This document shows positions 46,417 through 55,654 of a stretch of 64,000 nucleotides of DNA, piece by piece. This DNA is from Chthonomonas sp. (lineage in GTDB: Bacteria > Armatimonadota > Fimbriimonadia > Fimbriimonadales > Fimbriimonadaceae). The translations under genes were made by a program, and so were the position numbers. Within the stretch, counting starts at the first letter, position 1. Every line of letters starts with the position of its first letter. The DNA lies in assembly GCA_016788585.1 (NCBI GenBank), contig JAEURP010000001.1, forward strand, positions 124,001-188,000, read 5' to 3'. Under the pieces are notes generated by a model that made no database searches, had not been told where the DNA came from, and saw nothing but the letters and a program-made list of their open reading frames with translations.

Positions 46417-47581
46417 TTTTGCTGTACTAGCCGCCTCGGCAGCTGTGGCGAAGATCGTTGAGCCGCCAATCGCAACACCGCCACCTTCGATCCCATTTAA
46501 CCCGGTCGAGCTATTTGCGAGCAAACCAAACCAATTCTCCTTCCCAAGTGCGTGGGAATCGCCGTACCCCGAAAATCAAAACGTCAAGATTCACGCTTTT
46601 GTGCCCGATTCTTCCGAAGCCGTGCCTGTTGTCATCGTTCTTCACTACTGGGGGGCGCCCGACCTGAAGGGTGAAACCGAATTTGCGCAGAAACTAAACC
46701 AACAGGGGATCGGCGCCGTGATTATGGAGCTCCCTTTCCACCTATCTCGAACCCCAAAAGGAAGCCGGAGCGGCGAACTCGCGATTCAGCCCGATCCTCT
46801 CAAGCTAAAGGCCACGATGATCCAAGCCGTTTGGGACGTTCGCCGAACGATCGACTGGATTGAGACTCGACCCGAATTCGACGCGACAAAGATTGGCCTG
46901 AGTGGAACCAGTCTTGGTGCGATCGTGGGTAGCATGACCTTCGCCGTCGAGCCGAGAATTGACGCCTACTGTTCCATTTTGGGAGGAGCTGACCTCGCCG
47001 ACACCATTTGGTCCAGTTCAAGGCTAGTCCGAGAACGAGAAGTCCTGCGACGAAATCGCTGGACTCGAGAGAAACTCATCGAAGAACTCAAGGATATCGA
47101 ACCTACTGAATACTTGAGTAAAGAAGAGTCACGTCCTGCCTACTTGATTGCAGCTCGATACGACACCATTGTTCCGGCGAGGAGCTACGACGCGTTGCGC
47201 GTTGCCTTGCCCCAGATGAAGACGATGTGGCTCGATACAGGTCACTTTGGTGGATTTGTCGTGCAGTCGGGCGTCTTCAGATCGGTCGCCCGCTTCTTCA
47301 CCCAGTCTTTCGCTGGAGAAGTTTTCACCCCCCCAGCCCGACTTTACGCCCCAACGCTAAGAATCGGCGCTCCGGTTAACCTCGAAACTGGATTTCAGGT
47401 TGGGATTGGCCTCGATATATGGAAATTTGATGACGAGGGCAAAGGATTTGCAACGATTTTCATTACACCCAAAGGCCCTCAAGCATTCATTGGCATGAAG
47501 GTGACCAGCGGATTGGCTGCTGGAGTGACCGTCTTGCCGCGAAAGACAACGTTGGGACTGCTGTGGAGCTTTGTTCTGTAA
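46394..47581 (+). CDS. Secreted alpha/beta hydrolase
   Basis: A 395-residue protein with a signal peptide (MQRATLFIFAVLAASAAVA). The hydrolase triad is visible: Ser in LSGTSLGAIVG, Asp in AARYDTIVPARSY and His in LDTGHFGGF, with VVIVLHYWGAPD as the oxyanion strand. It is probably an esterase or lipase of dienelactone-hydrolase type; substrate unknown. The C-terminal 100 residues form an extra beta-rich part. ATG at 46394 lies inside the first codons of the divergent repeat-protein gene. Confidence 0.85.
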   Translation: MQRATLFIFAVLAASAAVAKIVEPPIATPPPSIPFNPVELFASKPNQFSFPSAWESPYPENQNVKIHAFVPDSSEAVPVVIVLHYWGAPDLKGETEFAQKLNQQGIGAVIMELPFHLSRTPKGSRSGELAIQPDPLKLKATMIQAVWDVRRTIDWIETRPEFDATKIGLSGTSLGAIVGSMTFAVEPRIDAYCSILGGADLADTIWSSSRLVREREVLRRNRWTREKLIEELKDIEPTEYLSKEESRPAYLIAARYDTIVPARSYDALRVALPQMKTMWLDTGHFGGFVVQSGVFRSVARFFTQSFAGEVFTPPARLYAPTLRIGAPVNLETGFQVGIGLDIWKFDDEGKGFATIFITPKGPQAFIGMKVTSGLAAGVTVLPRKTTLGLLWSFVL

Positions 47582-48321
47582 CCGATGCCGCAAGGCGAAA
47601 CGTTCTCCAGACCTATATGGGTCTGGCCCAACATCTGTCTAACGCAAGACTGATTCAGCACCAGAACTTCTCCGGCACGATCTCACTTTTGCCGTATGCG
47701 TTTTGCAACTTCATCATGGGTGTCCATGGCAGTGAAGACGAGCGCCCCGAAATTGTTCATGAGATCGACCGCTGGGCTAGATTGCAACCAGCGCTTCGGG
47801 TTTATGTGCTCTCCGGCGACGAGCCCGATTCGATCGGTGAGTCGCTGACCGACATCGGCTTTTCGCTCGTAAACCAGATGGTCCAGATGGCCTGGTTTCC
47901 CGTAGAGACACTTGGCCGAGAAGAATGGACTCCGGCCAATTGTCAAGACGAGCGCAGGACTATTGCGTCTTTCATGGTTCAACAGTTCTTTGCCATGAAC
48001 GCCGCGGACTTCAGGAACCTCGTCGTTGAGACAACTACCACAGGCCCGCACGAGCTTTGGCAGATCATTGATGAGAGGTCGGTAGTAGCAGCGGCCATGG
48101 TATCACCCTCTCAAACTGCACTTGGAATTTACAATGTGTGCGTAGACTCTTCCTTGCGTAGGAGAGGCTATGGTACGGCCCTGATGCGTTCAGCCCAAAT
48201 CCGCGCCCACCACCTGCAATTACCCATTGTTTTGCAGTGCGATGCATCACTTTCTGAGTGGTACCGCGAACTTGGATTTCAAGTTTTTGGCGAAATGCGT
48301 ACGTTTCAACGTCGCAATTGA
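47563..48321 (+). CDS. GNAT family N-acetyltransferase
   Basis: A 252-residue protein; the C-terminal half is a GNAT domain with the acetyl-CoA loop DSSLRRRGYGTALMRSAQ (Q/RxxGxG/A) and LQCDASLSEWYRELGFQVFG. The N-terminal half may be a degenerate second GNAT fold. The substrate is unknown. GTG at 47563 overlaps the hydrolase gene by 19 bases; ATG at 47617 is an alternative start. Confidence 0.82.
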   Translation: MELCSVTDAARRNVLQTYMGLAQHLSNARLIQHQNFSGTISLLPYAFCNFIMGVHGSEDERPEIVHEIDRWARLQPALRVYVLSGDEPDSIGESLTDIGFSLVNQMVQMAWFPVETLGREEWTPANCQDERRTIASFMVQQFFAMNAADFRNLVVETTTTGPHELWQIIDERSVVAAAMVSPSQTALGIYNVCVDSSLRRRGYGTALMRSAQIRAHHLQLPIVLQCDASLSEWYRELGFQVFGEMRTFQRRN

Positions 48322-48353
48322 TCTTTTATTGCGTAATATAGAGACCTAGGCCC

Positions 48354-49217
48354 TTGAAACGGAACGCCTTCTCTCTGGTTGAGTTGCTTGTTGTCATCGC
48401 GATCATCGCGGTGCTGGCGGCGATTTTGTTCCCGGTGTTCTCATCGGCACGCCGTGCTGCGTTCGCTTCGGTGTGCCTTAACAACTTCAAGCAAGCCGGA
48501 TTGGCCGCGAATCTTTACTTCAATGACAACAATGAAGGAATGTTGCCGGCAGCTTACAACGGCACTTCTGGCGCCAATGCTCTCAATGATCGCCGCTGGC
48601 CCCAGATTCTGAATGCGTATATGGGAGACCGCCGGCTCTATAAGTGCCCGGCTGATCCCAAGCCGTGGCCGCGTCCACCCGCCACTTTTGACCAAGACCT
48701 TCGCGTAGACGCCATCGAATACGACTATGCAGTCGCGAAGCTGAGCAACCTTGGTTACAACTATCTGTATCTCGCTCCGATCGTAAGTATCGGTTCCAAT
48801 CGGTTATCATTACCGCGCACATTGGGCAACATCCTCACGCCTAGTGGAACGATTTTTGGCCTTGATTCTGTGGAATCTGTGAACCAAGCCGGTTTCCCAT
48901 CGGGCGGAGGAAGCCACCTCGTCGTGCCACCTTGTCGCTGGAAGCAGGAAGGCGGAAGCCAGGTACTTGATTCGTACTATTACGGCCAAGGTATTGAGAT
49001 TATTGCTGACCTCCCCGGTTGGGCCAAAAACTCTCAAAACAAGTTCACCGAGTACGGTGGAGCCTGGCCGTGGCACACCGGAAGGATGAATGTGCTATTT
49101 ATCGACGGCCATGTCAAACCGATGACTCCGAGCCGATTGGTCGCAGGTTGCACGATCGAGTTTCAGCCCCAGGGCGTCATCGTCGACAGCGGTCGATACG
49201 ACTGGGACCTCCAGTAA
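48354..49217 (+). CDS. Type IV pilin-like protein with H-x9-DG C-terminus
   Basis: A 287-residue protein with a class III prepilin signal: short basic leader, [20 protein letters not shown] (cleavage before Phe, Glu at +5), then [20 protein letters not shown]. The C-terminus has [15 protein letters not shown], the H-x9-DG motif of the pseudopilins common in Planctomycetes and Armatimonadota. The start is TTG 48354; a TAATAT lies 14 bases upstream. Processed by a prepilin peptidase, it may be part of a type II/IV secretion-like fibre. Confidence 0.92.
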   Translation: MKRNAFSLVELLVVIAIIAVLAAILFPVFSSARRAAFASVCLNNFKQAGLAANLYFNDNNEGMLPAAYNGTSGANALNDRRWPQILNAYMGDRRLYKCPADPKPWPRPPATFDQDLRVDAIEYDYAVAKLSNLGYNYLYLAPIVSIGSNRLSLPRTLGNILTPSGTIFGLDSVESVNQAGFPSGGGSHLVVPPCRWKQEGGSQVLDSYYYGQGIEIIADLPGWAKNSQNKFTEYGGAWPWHTGRMNVLFIDGHVKPMTPSRLVAGCTIEFQPQGVIVDSGRYDWDLQ

Positions 49218-49222
49218 CCTGC

Positions 49223-49228
49223 CATAAT
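49223..49228 (+). promoter_or_regulatory. -10 element of the mdh gene, leaderless arrangement
   Basis: CATAAT ends eight bases before the ATG at 49237; only GGGCAG, a weak ribosome site, lies between. Confidence 0.4.
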
Positions 49229-49236
49229 TTGGGCAG

Positions 49237-50172
49237 ATGAAAGTTAGCATTATTGGCGGCGGTGGTCGCGTTGGATCTGATGCCGCGTTTGCCCTACAAC
49301 TGGGTGGAATTGTTAAGGAAATTGCTCTTGTCGACATGAATGCCGACATGGCGGCCGGTGAGGCGCTCGATATTCGGCACGGTTCCCATTACACCTCGAG
49401 CCAAGTCATCACGAGTAGCGGCGACTATAGCGCTGTCGAAGGATCGAACTGCGTTGTCGTCACTGCTGGTCTGCGCCGCAAGCCAGACGAGAGTCGGTTG
49501 GAACTCATCAACCGAAACGTTGGCCTGTTCAACTCAATTCTCGATAGCCTCAAGTCCACGAAGTTGGCCGACGACGCTACAATCGTCGTCGTTTCAAATC
49601 CAGTAGATATTCTCACCCACATCGCGATTGAATCTGGCATTACGTCGCCAAGTCGGACAATTGGTCTCGGAACTGTTCTCGACACCTGCCGATTCTGCAG
49701 CCTGCTTGCCGATCACTTCAGAGTTCCGGCCAAGGATGTGAATGCCCTCATCCTCGGTGAACACGGCGATAGCATGGTTCCGATCTGGTCCTCCGCCAAC
49801 CTTGGTGGCGCTCCCCTCGCTTCGATTCCAGGCTTCTCGCAAGAAGTAGCCCAAGGCATCTTTGACTTCACCAAGAAGTCGGGTGCCGAAGTCATTCGCC
49901 TCAAGGGTGGGGCGGGGCGAGCTGTCGGCGTCTCGATTAAGGAAGTGGTCGAAGCGATTGCGCTTGATTCCGGCCGAGTCCTTCCCGTGAGCGCTCTGCA
50001 AACTGGAAAGCTGGGAATCAGCGATATTTCGCTTTCATTGCCAACACGCGTGGGTCGAAATGGCGCCAATGAAATTTTGGCCCCCGGCGTCACTGATTCC
50101 GAGCGAGACGCACTCCAAGCATCGGCGGCAGCGCTAAAGGAAGTCCTGGGCCAAGTCAAAGCTGGCGTATAA
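49237..50172 (+). CDS. mdh: LDH-like malate dehydrogenase
   Basis: A 311-residue NAD-dependent 2-hydroxyacid dehydrogenase of the lactate/malate family. The coenzyme loop is GGGGRVGSDAA, the catalytic His is in ILGEHGDSMVPIWSSA, and the catalytic Asp-Arg pair lies around NPVDILTH and TVLDTCRF. The specificity loop reads TAGLRRKPDESR: Arg occupies the position that is Gln in lactate dehydrogenases and Arg in malate dehydrogenases, so malate/oxaloacetate is predicted. The rest of the loop looks LDH-like. Confidence 0.9.
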   Translation: MKVSIIGGGGRVGSDAAFALQLGGIVKEIALVDMNADMAAGEALDIRHGSHYTSSQVITSSGDYSAVEGSNCVVVTAGLRRKPDESRLELINRNVGLFNSILDSLKSTKLADDATIVVVSNPVDILTHIAIESGITSPSRTIGLGTVLDTCRFCSLLADHFRVPAKDVNALILGEHGDSMVPIWSSANLGGAPLASIPGFSQEVAQGIFDFTKKSGAEVIRLKGGAGRAVGVSIKEVVEAIALDSGRVLPVSALQTGKLGISDISLSLPTRVGRNGANEILAPGVTDSERDALQASAAALKEVLGQVKAGV

Positions 50173-50182
50173 GGTGGCCCTC

Positions 50183-50214
50183 AGACCTCAGGGAGCAAGT
50201 CTTCTCTGAGGTCT
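50183..50214 (+). terminator. Hairpin terminator candidate after mdh
   Basis: AGACCTCAG (50183-50191) pairs perfectly with CTGAGGTCT (50206-50214), and the stem extends inward through GGAG/CTTCT with G-U pairs to 50195/50202, leaving a six-base loop. It lies ten bases after the mdh stop. The following ATTGATTTC is only weakly T-rich. Confidence 0.6.
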
Positions 50215-50229
50215 ATTGATTTCAAACAT

Positions 50230-51165
50230 ATGAATCTCCTCATCCTTGGCGGCACTAAGTTCGTCGGTCGGCATCTTGCCGAAGCAGCCCTTGATCGAGG
50301 ATGGAATGTTACGCTCTTTCATCGCGGCCAGACCAACCCAGATATCCTGCCCGATGCCACTCACCTCAATGGTGACCGACTTGAAGACTTGAGCGCGCTG
50401 GCGGGGCGTGAGTGGGATTTTTGCGCCGATACCTGTGCTTACTTCCCTAGGGCCATTCGCCTCGCGGGAGAGGCCCTCGCGGGGAAAGTTCAGCGCATGG
50501 CCTTTGTCTCTACAATCTCAGTCTATGCCGACAGCGAGGCTACACGGGTTGGAAGCCCCGTGGCGACCATCGACAATCCAGAAACAGAGGAGGTCACGGG
50601 CGAAACCTATGGGGCTCTGAAAGCCCTTTGCGAGTCAGAACTTCAACGAATCTGGGGCGATAAGTGTTGGACCGTACGACCGGGCATCATCGCCGGCCCA
50701 TACGACCCAACCGATCGGTTCACCTATTGGGTGGATAGAGTCGCGAGATTCAAAGCCTTCGTCAAGCCAGCCAGACTGAACCAGCCGGTTCAGGCCATCG
50801 ATGCTCGGGCCTTGGCAGAGTTCATTTTGGATGGGCTAGTAGCTGGGCATCGGCAAACCGTGAATACGGTCGGCCCCGAGGCCGCACTCGATTTCGACCA
50901 CCTACTGAAGCGAATTCGGCGCGAACTGCGTGCCGAAGACTATGAACTTCTGCCCCGACCCGAAGGAGTTTCGTTACCACTAGAATTGCCCGCCAACCGC
51001 TACGAGATGTTCTCAATCGACCCACGCCCCGCCGTCGAGATGGGGCTGAAGCTCCCAGGAATTCGAACGACGATTCGTAATACCTATGAGTGGTGGCAAA
51101 CTGAAAATCGCCGCCCAAGCATGGAGCAAAACAATCTCGGCGAAGTGTTGAGAACGACTTCATAG
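50230..51165 (+). CDS. NAD-dependent epimerase/dehydratase family protein (SDR)
   Basis: A 311-residue extended SDR. The N-terminus LLILGGTKFVGRHLAEAALD is the GxxGxxG nucleotide-binding loop. After VQRMAFVSTISVYADS comes the active-site pair YGALKALCE (YxxxK). The C-terminal half (VRPGIIAGPYDPTDRFTYW) resembles isoflavone-reductase-like and plastid CSP41-like sugar epimerases. The substrate is unknown. ATG at 50230 follows the mdh hairpin by 15 bases. Confidence 0.85.
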   Translation: MNLLILGGTKFVGRHLAEAALDRGWNVTLFHRGQTNPDILPDATHLNGDRLEDLSALAGREWDFCADTCAYFPRAIRLAGEALAGKVQRMAFVSTISVYADSEATRVGSPVATIDNPETEEVTGETYGALKALCESELQRIWGDKCWTVRPGIIAGPYDPTDRFTYWVDRVARFKAFVKPARLNQPVQAIDARALAEFILDGLVAGHRQTVNTVGPEAALDFDHLLKRIRRELRAEDYELLPRPEGVSLPLELPANRYEMFSIDPRPAVEMGLKLPGIRTTIRNTYEWWQTENRRPSMEQNNLGEVLRTTS

Positions 51166-51172
51166 TTTCACA

Positions 51173-51202
51173 GTCGACTTTTTGATTCAAGGTAGCTACA
51201 AT
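51173..51202 (+). promoter_or_regulatory. Promoter of deoC
   Basis: GTCGAC (51173-51178) and TACAAT (51197-51202) are 18 bases apart, a fair -35/-10 pair. The -10 ends six bases before the ATG at 51209 with no ribosome site between, so the transcript would be leaderless. Confidence 0.5.
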
Positions 51203-51208
51203 AGAACC

Positions 51209-52180
51209 ATGGCTCAAGCCACTTCCAAGCCCATCGCGCCAATGCGCAATCCAGGAATGCCGCTGGATTTGGATTGGGTCGAGTCCGTCCGGGTCAACCG
51301 CTCAGCGGCCGAACGACGCGCGACCACTCTGACCGGCCGACGCACTGTGAAAAAGCAGTGGCAGGCAGCTTGGCTTCTCAAGTCGATCACGCTCATGGAC
51401 CTGACAACCCTGTCTGGAGACGACACTCCCGGTACGGTTCTACGGCTCTGCGCCAAGGCGAAGCAACCCGTTCGGCAGGACTTGCTAGACGCCTTAGAAA
51501 TGCCCCCTATCACGACGGCCGCGGTTTGCGTTTACCACGCGATGGTGCCTAGCGCGGTCGAAGCACTTGCGGGCAGCGGAATTCCCGTAGCCGCTGTCGC
51601 GGCAGGGTTCCCACATGGCCTTTCGCCACTCAGGGAGCGAATCCACGAAATAAGAGCCAGCGTTGCCGCAGGGGCGACCGAAATCGACATCGTCATCAGT
51701 CGCCAGCATGTTCTGAACGCCGACTGGGCCGCGCTGTACGACGAGGTCACGATGTTCCGAGAGGCCTGCGGCGAAGCTCATCTGAAGAGCATTCTTGCCA
51801 CGGGCGAGTTGGCAACCCTTGAGAATGTCGCGAAGGCCAGTGTAGTCGCCATGATGGCGGGAAGTGACTTCATCAAGACCTCGACGGGAAAGGAATCCAC
51901 CAACGCCACTCTTCCAGTCGGGTTGACGATGGCGCGCCAGATCCGCACATTTAGGGAAAGAACCGGCTACAAGATTGGCTTTAAGCCCGCCGGGGGAATT
52001 CGAACTGCTAAGCAAAGCCTTGACTGGATGATTCTGATGAAAGAGGAGTTAGGCATCGAGTGGCTCGATCCTCACCTTTTTCGATTAGGCGCCTCGACCC
52101 TTCTTAGTGACATCGAGCGACAACTCGAACACTTCATCTCTGGGCGATACTCCGCGTTCAACCGACATCCGATGGCATGA
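51209..52180 (+). CDS. deoC: Deoxyribose-phosphate aldolase
   Basis: A 323-residue class I aldolase splitting 2-deoxyribose 5-phosphate into glyceraldehyde 3-phosphate and acetaldehyde. The Schiff-base Lys lies in SDFIKTSTGK, the second catalytic Lys in IGFKPAGGIRT, and Asp in ATEIDIVIS. An N-terminal extension of about 60 residues precedes LMDLTTLSGDDTPGTV, making it the long DeoC form. The stop overlaps the next gene (ATGA). Confidence 0.94.
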   Translation: MAQATSKPIAPMRNPGMPLDLDWVESVRVNRSAAERRATTLTGRRTVKKQWQAAWLLKSITLMDLTTLSGDDTPGTVLRLCAKAKQPVRQDLLDALEMPPITTAAVCVYHAMVPSAVEALAGSGIPVAAVAAGFPHGLSPLRERIHEIRASVAAGATEIDIVISRQHVLNADWAALYDEVTMFREACGEAHLKSILATGELATLENVAKASVVAMMAGSDFIKTSTGKESTNATLPVGLTMARQIRTFRERTGYKIGFKPAGGIRTAKQSLDWMILMKEELGIEWLDPHLFRLGASTLLSDIERQLEHFISGRYSAFNRHPMA

Positions 52181-53175
52181 TTACCGCACTTCTTCTGACT
52201 CAGACCCCTTCCCTTGAAGCCCAAATTGACGCTCTGATCCGCGACAACAAGGTGCCCGGTATCGCCGTCGTGGTTCGGAAAAAGGGCAAAAACATCGTGC
52301 GGATCGCCAAGGGCTACGCTAACTTGGAGACGAGCACAAAGATGAGCCTCGACTCGGTCCACGAACTTGCTTCGGTGAGTAAGCAATTTACGGCCACGGC
52401 GGCGATGAGGCTAGTCGAAATGGGAAAGCTATCGCTCGACGCTCCCCTGAGCCAGTTTGTTGACGAAGCACCCGAGTCGTGGCAACGCGTCAAGGTGCAG
52501 CACCTGCTAGAGCACACCAATGGATTGCCTGATTACCTCTCGCCTGATCTCGATCTGGGAGTCAACACTTCGCTCAGCTCATTGATCCGCGGAATCAAGG
52601 GGAAACCCCTCTTGTTCGAGCCAGGAAGCAAATGGGCCTATTCAAATTCGGGCTACATGGTCCTTGGTCACGTCATCGAAAGGGCCAGCGGACAGTCCTT
52701 TACAGCAATTTTGAACAGTGAAGTGATCTCGAAAGCGGGCATGAAATCGGCCTGCGTGGCAAACCCAACCCAGATCTTGCCAAATCGCGCCTATGGCTAC
52801 TCTAAAAGTGGAGGAGGCTGGAAGAACGAGATGTACGTGTCATCGGTTTTGTCAGCCTGCGGCGACGGAATGATGATGTCGTCGGCCAATGACCTACTGG
52901 CTTGGCACAATGCCCTCGTAAAAGGGCAAATTCTTAGTAACGCTTCTTGGCAGAAAATGTGGACGCCAACCCCTCAATCACAAGGCAGGTATGGCTTCGG
53001 ATTTGGGGTCGAGCGCGCAGGTGCAAAGCCACGACTCTTGCATAGCGGAGCTTGGGTTGGTACCGGAACCTTTTTGATGAGCGACATCGAGACAGACAGT
53101 GCCATCATCATCTTGGTCAATTGCGATCAACCGCCGATCAAAGATCTCATCGAGGCGGCTTACGCTAAGCTCTAA
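52177..53175 (+). CDS. Beta-lactamase-fold serine hydrolase
   Basis: A 332-residue class C beta-lactamase/DD-peptidase-fold protein. Ser and Lys are in ELASVSKQFTAT (SxxK), the Tyr motif is YSNSGYMVLGH (YxN), and the third motif is a HSGAW (HxG). A weak N-terminal hydrophobic stretch suggests export. Such enzymes are often esterases or peptidases rather than true lactamases. It is coupled to deoC by ATGA, and its stop overlaps the opposing gene (CTAA, 53172-53175). Confidence 0.9.
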   Translation: MITALLLTQTPSLEAQIDALIRDNKVPGIAVVVRKKGKNIVRIAKGYANLETSTKMSLDSVHELASVSKQFTATAAMRLVEMGKLSLDAPLSQFVDEAPESWQRVKVQHLLEHTNGLPDYLSPDLDLGVNTSLSSLIRGIKGKPLLFEPGSKWAYSNSGYMVLGHVIERASGQSFTAILNSEVISKAGMKSACVANPTQILPNRAYGYSKSGGGWKNEMYVSSVLSACGDGMMMSSANDLLAWHNALVKGQILSNASWQKMWTPTPQSQGRYGFGFGVERAGAKPRLLHSGAWVGTGTFLMSDIETDSAIIILVNCDQPPIKDLIEAAYAKL

Positions 53176-54224
53176 AATCCGGGAAGAGTTGCGGATAGAA
53201 TCTCTCTAACTTCAGGACTCGCCTTTTCTCGAAGCTTAGCGATAACCCTGTCACGCACCGACATCTCCTTAAAGGTGGCCGAATAGACTAGCGGGCTACA
53301 AGGGTATTTCAATAGCCTGGAGTTGAGGTCGAGCTGACCGAGCGACCTTCCCTTGGAGTCTTTGGGATACCGCTGCGAGTAGTACTCTGTGAAGCCCGAA
53401 GTGCCCTTAACTGGCGAATCGAGCTTTAGTTCATTCTCGCAGAGCAACAGCGAAACGAGCCGATCGATTCCGGCATCTGTCGGCGACATCGCCACCGCAG
53501 ATAGGGCGTTCTGAACGGCCATTTGTTGCTCCATCACCATGAGCGCAACTAGGTCGCTGTGAGGGGTTAAGTACTTTTTTGTGTCAAAGAATTGACTTAA
53601 ATCTGTAATGTTTGCGCCCACATCTCGGTTCAGCTTTGGCGCCTCGTCGGGCGGTGTGCTCGTCGTGTTACCCATGTGGCGCATCTTCCCATGCAAGCCG
53701 GTTACATACCATCCGCCCCATCGATTCTCGAAGGGCGTTTCAGCGGTTACGAGAACCGCACGCGATTCCAGGCGCGGGTAGCCGCTGGGCGCGACGTGAG
53801 ATGACGTTGCAAACAACTGCGACGGAACCTTGGAGCTTCCACCGCCGTGGCATCGGAAGCAAAGGAACTCTTGGTGACCCTCCAACTTTGCCCCCCCAGC
53901 CTTATTGAGAATGGTGTAGAACTGTGGCCCTTTGGAAGGGTGAACCGACATTACTTCGAGCATCGGCGCCGTCGGAATGAACGCGACATAGGTGTGCTCG
54001 TTAAAGTAAATGGCCCTTGGGTTCTTGGGACTGATCTGACCTTGCAGGCTCGACTTACTAAACACCAAGACCTGAGATGAAGGGTCGATGTCAAGTTCCT
54101 TCAGTACCGACTTTAGATAGCCCTGCTTATCCTCGAACTTGATTGAGGATGTGTCGATCGTTGAGACTGGGTCGGCCAAAACCGCAACCACCGGAATCAA
54201 CGAGCAAAGAACGAGGAGTCGCAT
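53172..54224 (-). CDS. Secreted monohaem cytochrome-like protein
   Basis: A 350-residue exported protein (signal MRLLVLCSLIPVVAVLA) with a single CxxCH haem site, FLCFRCHGGGSSKVPSQL, near residue 140. Downstream lie VAPSGYPRLESRAVLV, ENRWGGWYVTGLHGKMRHMG and HSDLVALMVMEQQMAVQN, whose His and Met could serve as axial ligands. I recognise no named family; it may be a periplasmic redox protein. AGAGGGAGAG directly precedes the ATG, with CAAAAT ten bases upstream. Confidence 0.7.
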   Translation of the reverse strand: MRLLVLCSLIPVVAVLADPVSTIDTSSIKFEDKQGYLKSVLKELDIDPSSQVLVFSKSSLQGQISPKNPRAIYFNEHTYVAFIPTAPMLEVMSVHPSKGPQFYTILNKAGGAKLEGHQEFLCFRCHGGGSSKVPSQLFATSSHVAPSGYPRLESRAVLVTAETPFENRWGGWYVTGLHGKMRHMGNTTSTPPDEAPKLNRDVGANITDLSQFFDTKKYLTPHSDLVALMVMEQQMAVQNALSAVAMSPTDAGIDRLVSLLLCENELKLDSPVKGTSGFTEYYSQRYPKDSKGRSLGQLDLNSRLLKYPCSPLVYSATFKEMSVRDRVIAKLREKASPEVREILSATLPGF

Positions 54225-54234
54225 CTCTCCCTCT

Positions 54235-54249
54235 ATTTTGGCGCACAAT
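54235..54249. promoter_or_regulatory. Divergent -10 elements between the haem protein and MFS genes
   Basis: On the minus strand CAAAAT (54240-54235) ends ten bases before the haem-protein ATG at 54224. On the plus strand CACAAT (54244-54249) ends eight bases before the MFS TTG at 54258. The two start codons are only 33 bases apart. Confidence 0.4.
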
Positions 54250-54257
54250 AAGCGGTC

Positions 54258-55436
54258 TTGCGTCATTGGCTTGCATCGCTATACCTCGCAATTTTCCTAG
54301 ACTTAGTCGGGTTCGGGATGATCATTCCGGACATCCAACTACTTGCCGAGAGCCAAGGGGCGCCTGGTTGGCTCATTGGCGCAATCCTCGCAAGTACCTT
54401 CGTGATCCAACTTTTTGTTTCACCGGCGTGGGGTCGCGCCAGCGATCGAGTTGGGCGAAAGCCTATCTTGCTTATCTGTACAGGTTTTTCAGCATTGGGC
54501 ATGCTCATTTACGGAGTCTCGACGAGCATCCCGCTCCTGTTGCTCAGTCGCCTTTGCTCCGGTCTCGGCGGAGCGAATGTCGCCATAGCGCAAGCCATCA
54601 TTGCCGATGGGACTTCAACAGAGGAGCGAACTGCCGCCATGGGAAAGATTGGTGCGGCAATCACGTGCGGCCTTATTGGAGGACCAGTCCTCGGCGGATT
54701 TGTCGGAAAGCACCTTGGTAGTTCGTGGGTTGGATTCATCGCGGCAAGCTGTTCAGCACTTGGGCTCTTGCTGATTTGGGGATTCCTGCCAAACCCAAAG
54801 CCAGCAGGCGCGGCCGCAAGGAAGACTGTCCTTTTCGACCTTCGCCTCATTCGATCCTATCCCCGTGTCCGTGATCTAGTTTTGGTCTCATCAATTGCCT
54901 GGTTTGCGCTAGCCACCCTTGAAGGCACATTTGGCCGCCTCATTAAAGCAACCCTAGGATTTGATCAGTCGCATTTTGGAGTCGTATTTGGGTTTGAGTC
55001 GTTGGTCGGGTTCACGGTACAGGCCTATCTCCTCGCGGTGATCGCAAAGCGATTAAGAGATGGGACGATGCTACGTGGAGCTTATGTCCTTCAAGGGTTG
55101 GGGCTGGGGCTAACCCCCTTCACTTATCTCTTCCCAATCCCGGGCTTTTGGTTGCCAGTTCTTCTGAGCTTTAGCCTTCTATTCGCGGTCGGTCAAGGCA
55201 TCGCCAATCCGACGATTAATAGTCTGTGTAGCAAGCTAACACCGGAAGACCGTCAAGGCGAACTCTTCGGGCTACTGCAAGGCGCCCGCTCATTAGGCTT
55301 CATTGCAGGACCACTAATTGGGGGAGTCCTATTCGACTGGCACCCTTCAAGCCCTTACCTACTTGCTGGTTGCGTTTGCGTGCTTGCCGCCGTCTTAGTG
55401 AAAGTCGATGAAGCTGAACTCACGACTTCTTCTTGA
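54258..55436 (+). CDS. MFS transporter, TetA-like
   Basis: A 392-residue protein with twelve membrane helices. The loop 2-3 signature reads [14 protein letters not shown], and motif C-like glycines occur in [13 protein letters not shown], as in drug:H+ antiporters of the TetA/MdtG group. The substrate is unknown. The start is TTG 54258 (no ATG fits). The end overlaps the small DUF1328 gene on the opposite strand by 17 bases. Confidence 0.9.
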   Translation: MRHWLASLYLAIFLDLVGFGMIIPDIQLLAESQGAPGWLIGAILASTFVIQLFVSPAWGRASDRVGRKPILLICTGFSALGMLIYGVSTSIPLLLLSRLCSGLGGANVAIAQAIIADGTSTEERTAAMGKIGAAITCGLIGGPVLGGFVGKHLGSSWVGFIAASCSALGLLLIWGFLPNPKPAGAAARKTVLFDLRLIRSYPRVRDLVLVSSIAWFALATLEGTFGRLIKATLGFDQSHFGVVFGFESLVGFTVQAYLLAVIAKRLRDGTMLRGAYVLQGLGLGLTPFTYLFPIPGFWLPVLLSFSLLFAVGQGIANPTINSLCSKLTPEDRQGELFGLLQGARSLGFIAGPLIGGVLFDWHPSSPYLLAGCVCVLAAVLVKVDEAELTTSS

Positions 55437-55575
55437 AGAGGCTGAGTACTGCCATCACGAGGAAGACGATGAAAAGGATCTTTGCGATGTCGGCTGCCAT
55501 TCCGGCGATACCTCCAAACCCGAGTACCGCAGCGACAATGGCGATGATGAAGAAAGTAACTGCGTAATGAAGCAT
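55420..55575 (-). CDS. Small DUF1328 (YtjA-like) membrane protein
   Basis: A 51-residue protein reading [19 protein letters not shown], then [16 protein letters not shown], then [17 protein letters not shown]: two membrane helices around a Gly-rich turn and a basic tail. This is the DUF1328/YtjA pattern, small stress-related membrane proteins of unknown role. ATG at 55575 has GGAG seven bases upstream. It is convergent and overlapping with the MFS gene. Confidence 0.88.
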   Translation of the reverse strand: MLHYAVTFFIIAIVAAVLGFGGIAGMAADIAKILFIVFLVMAVLSLFKKKS

Positions 55576-55654
55576 AAGTTTCTCCGCTAGCTAATATACG
55601 TTCGACCAATCACTCACGATAAAAGCTTGGGTAATCTGACCCATTCCTGAAGTT

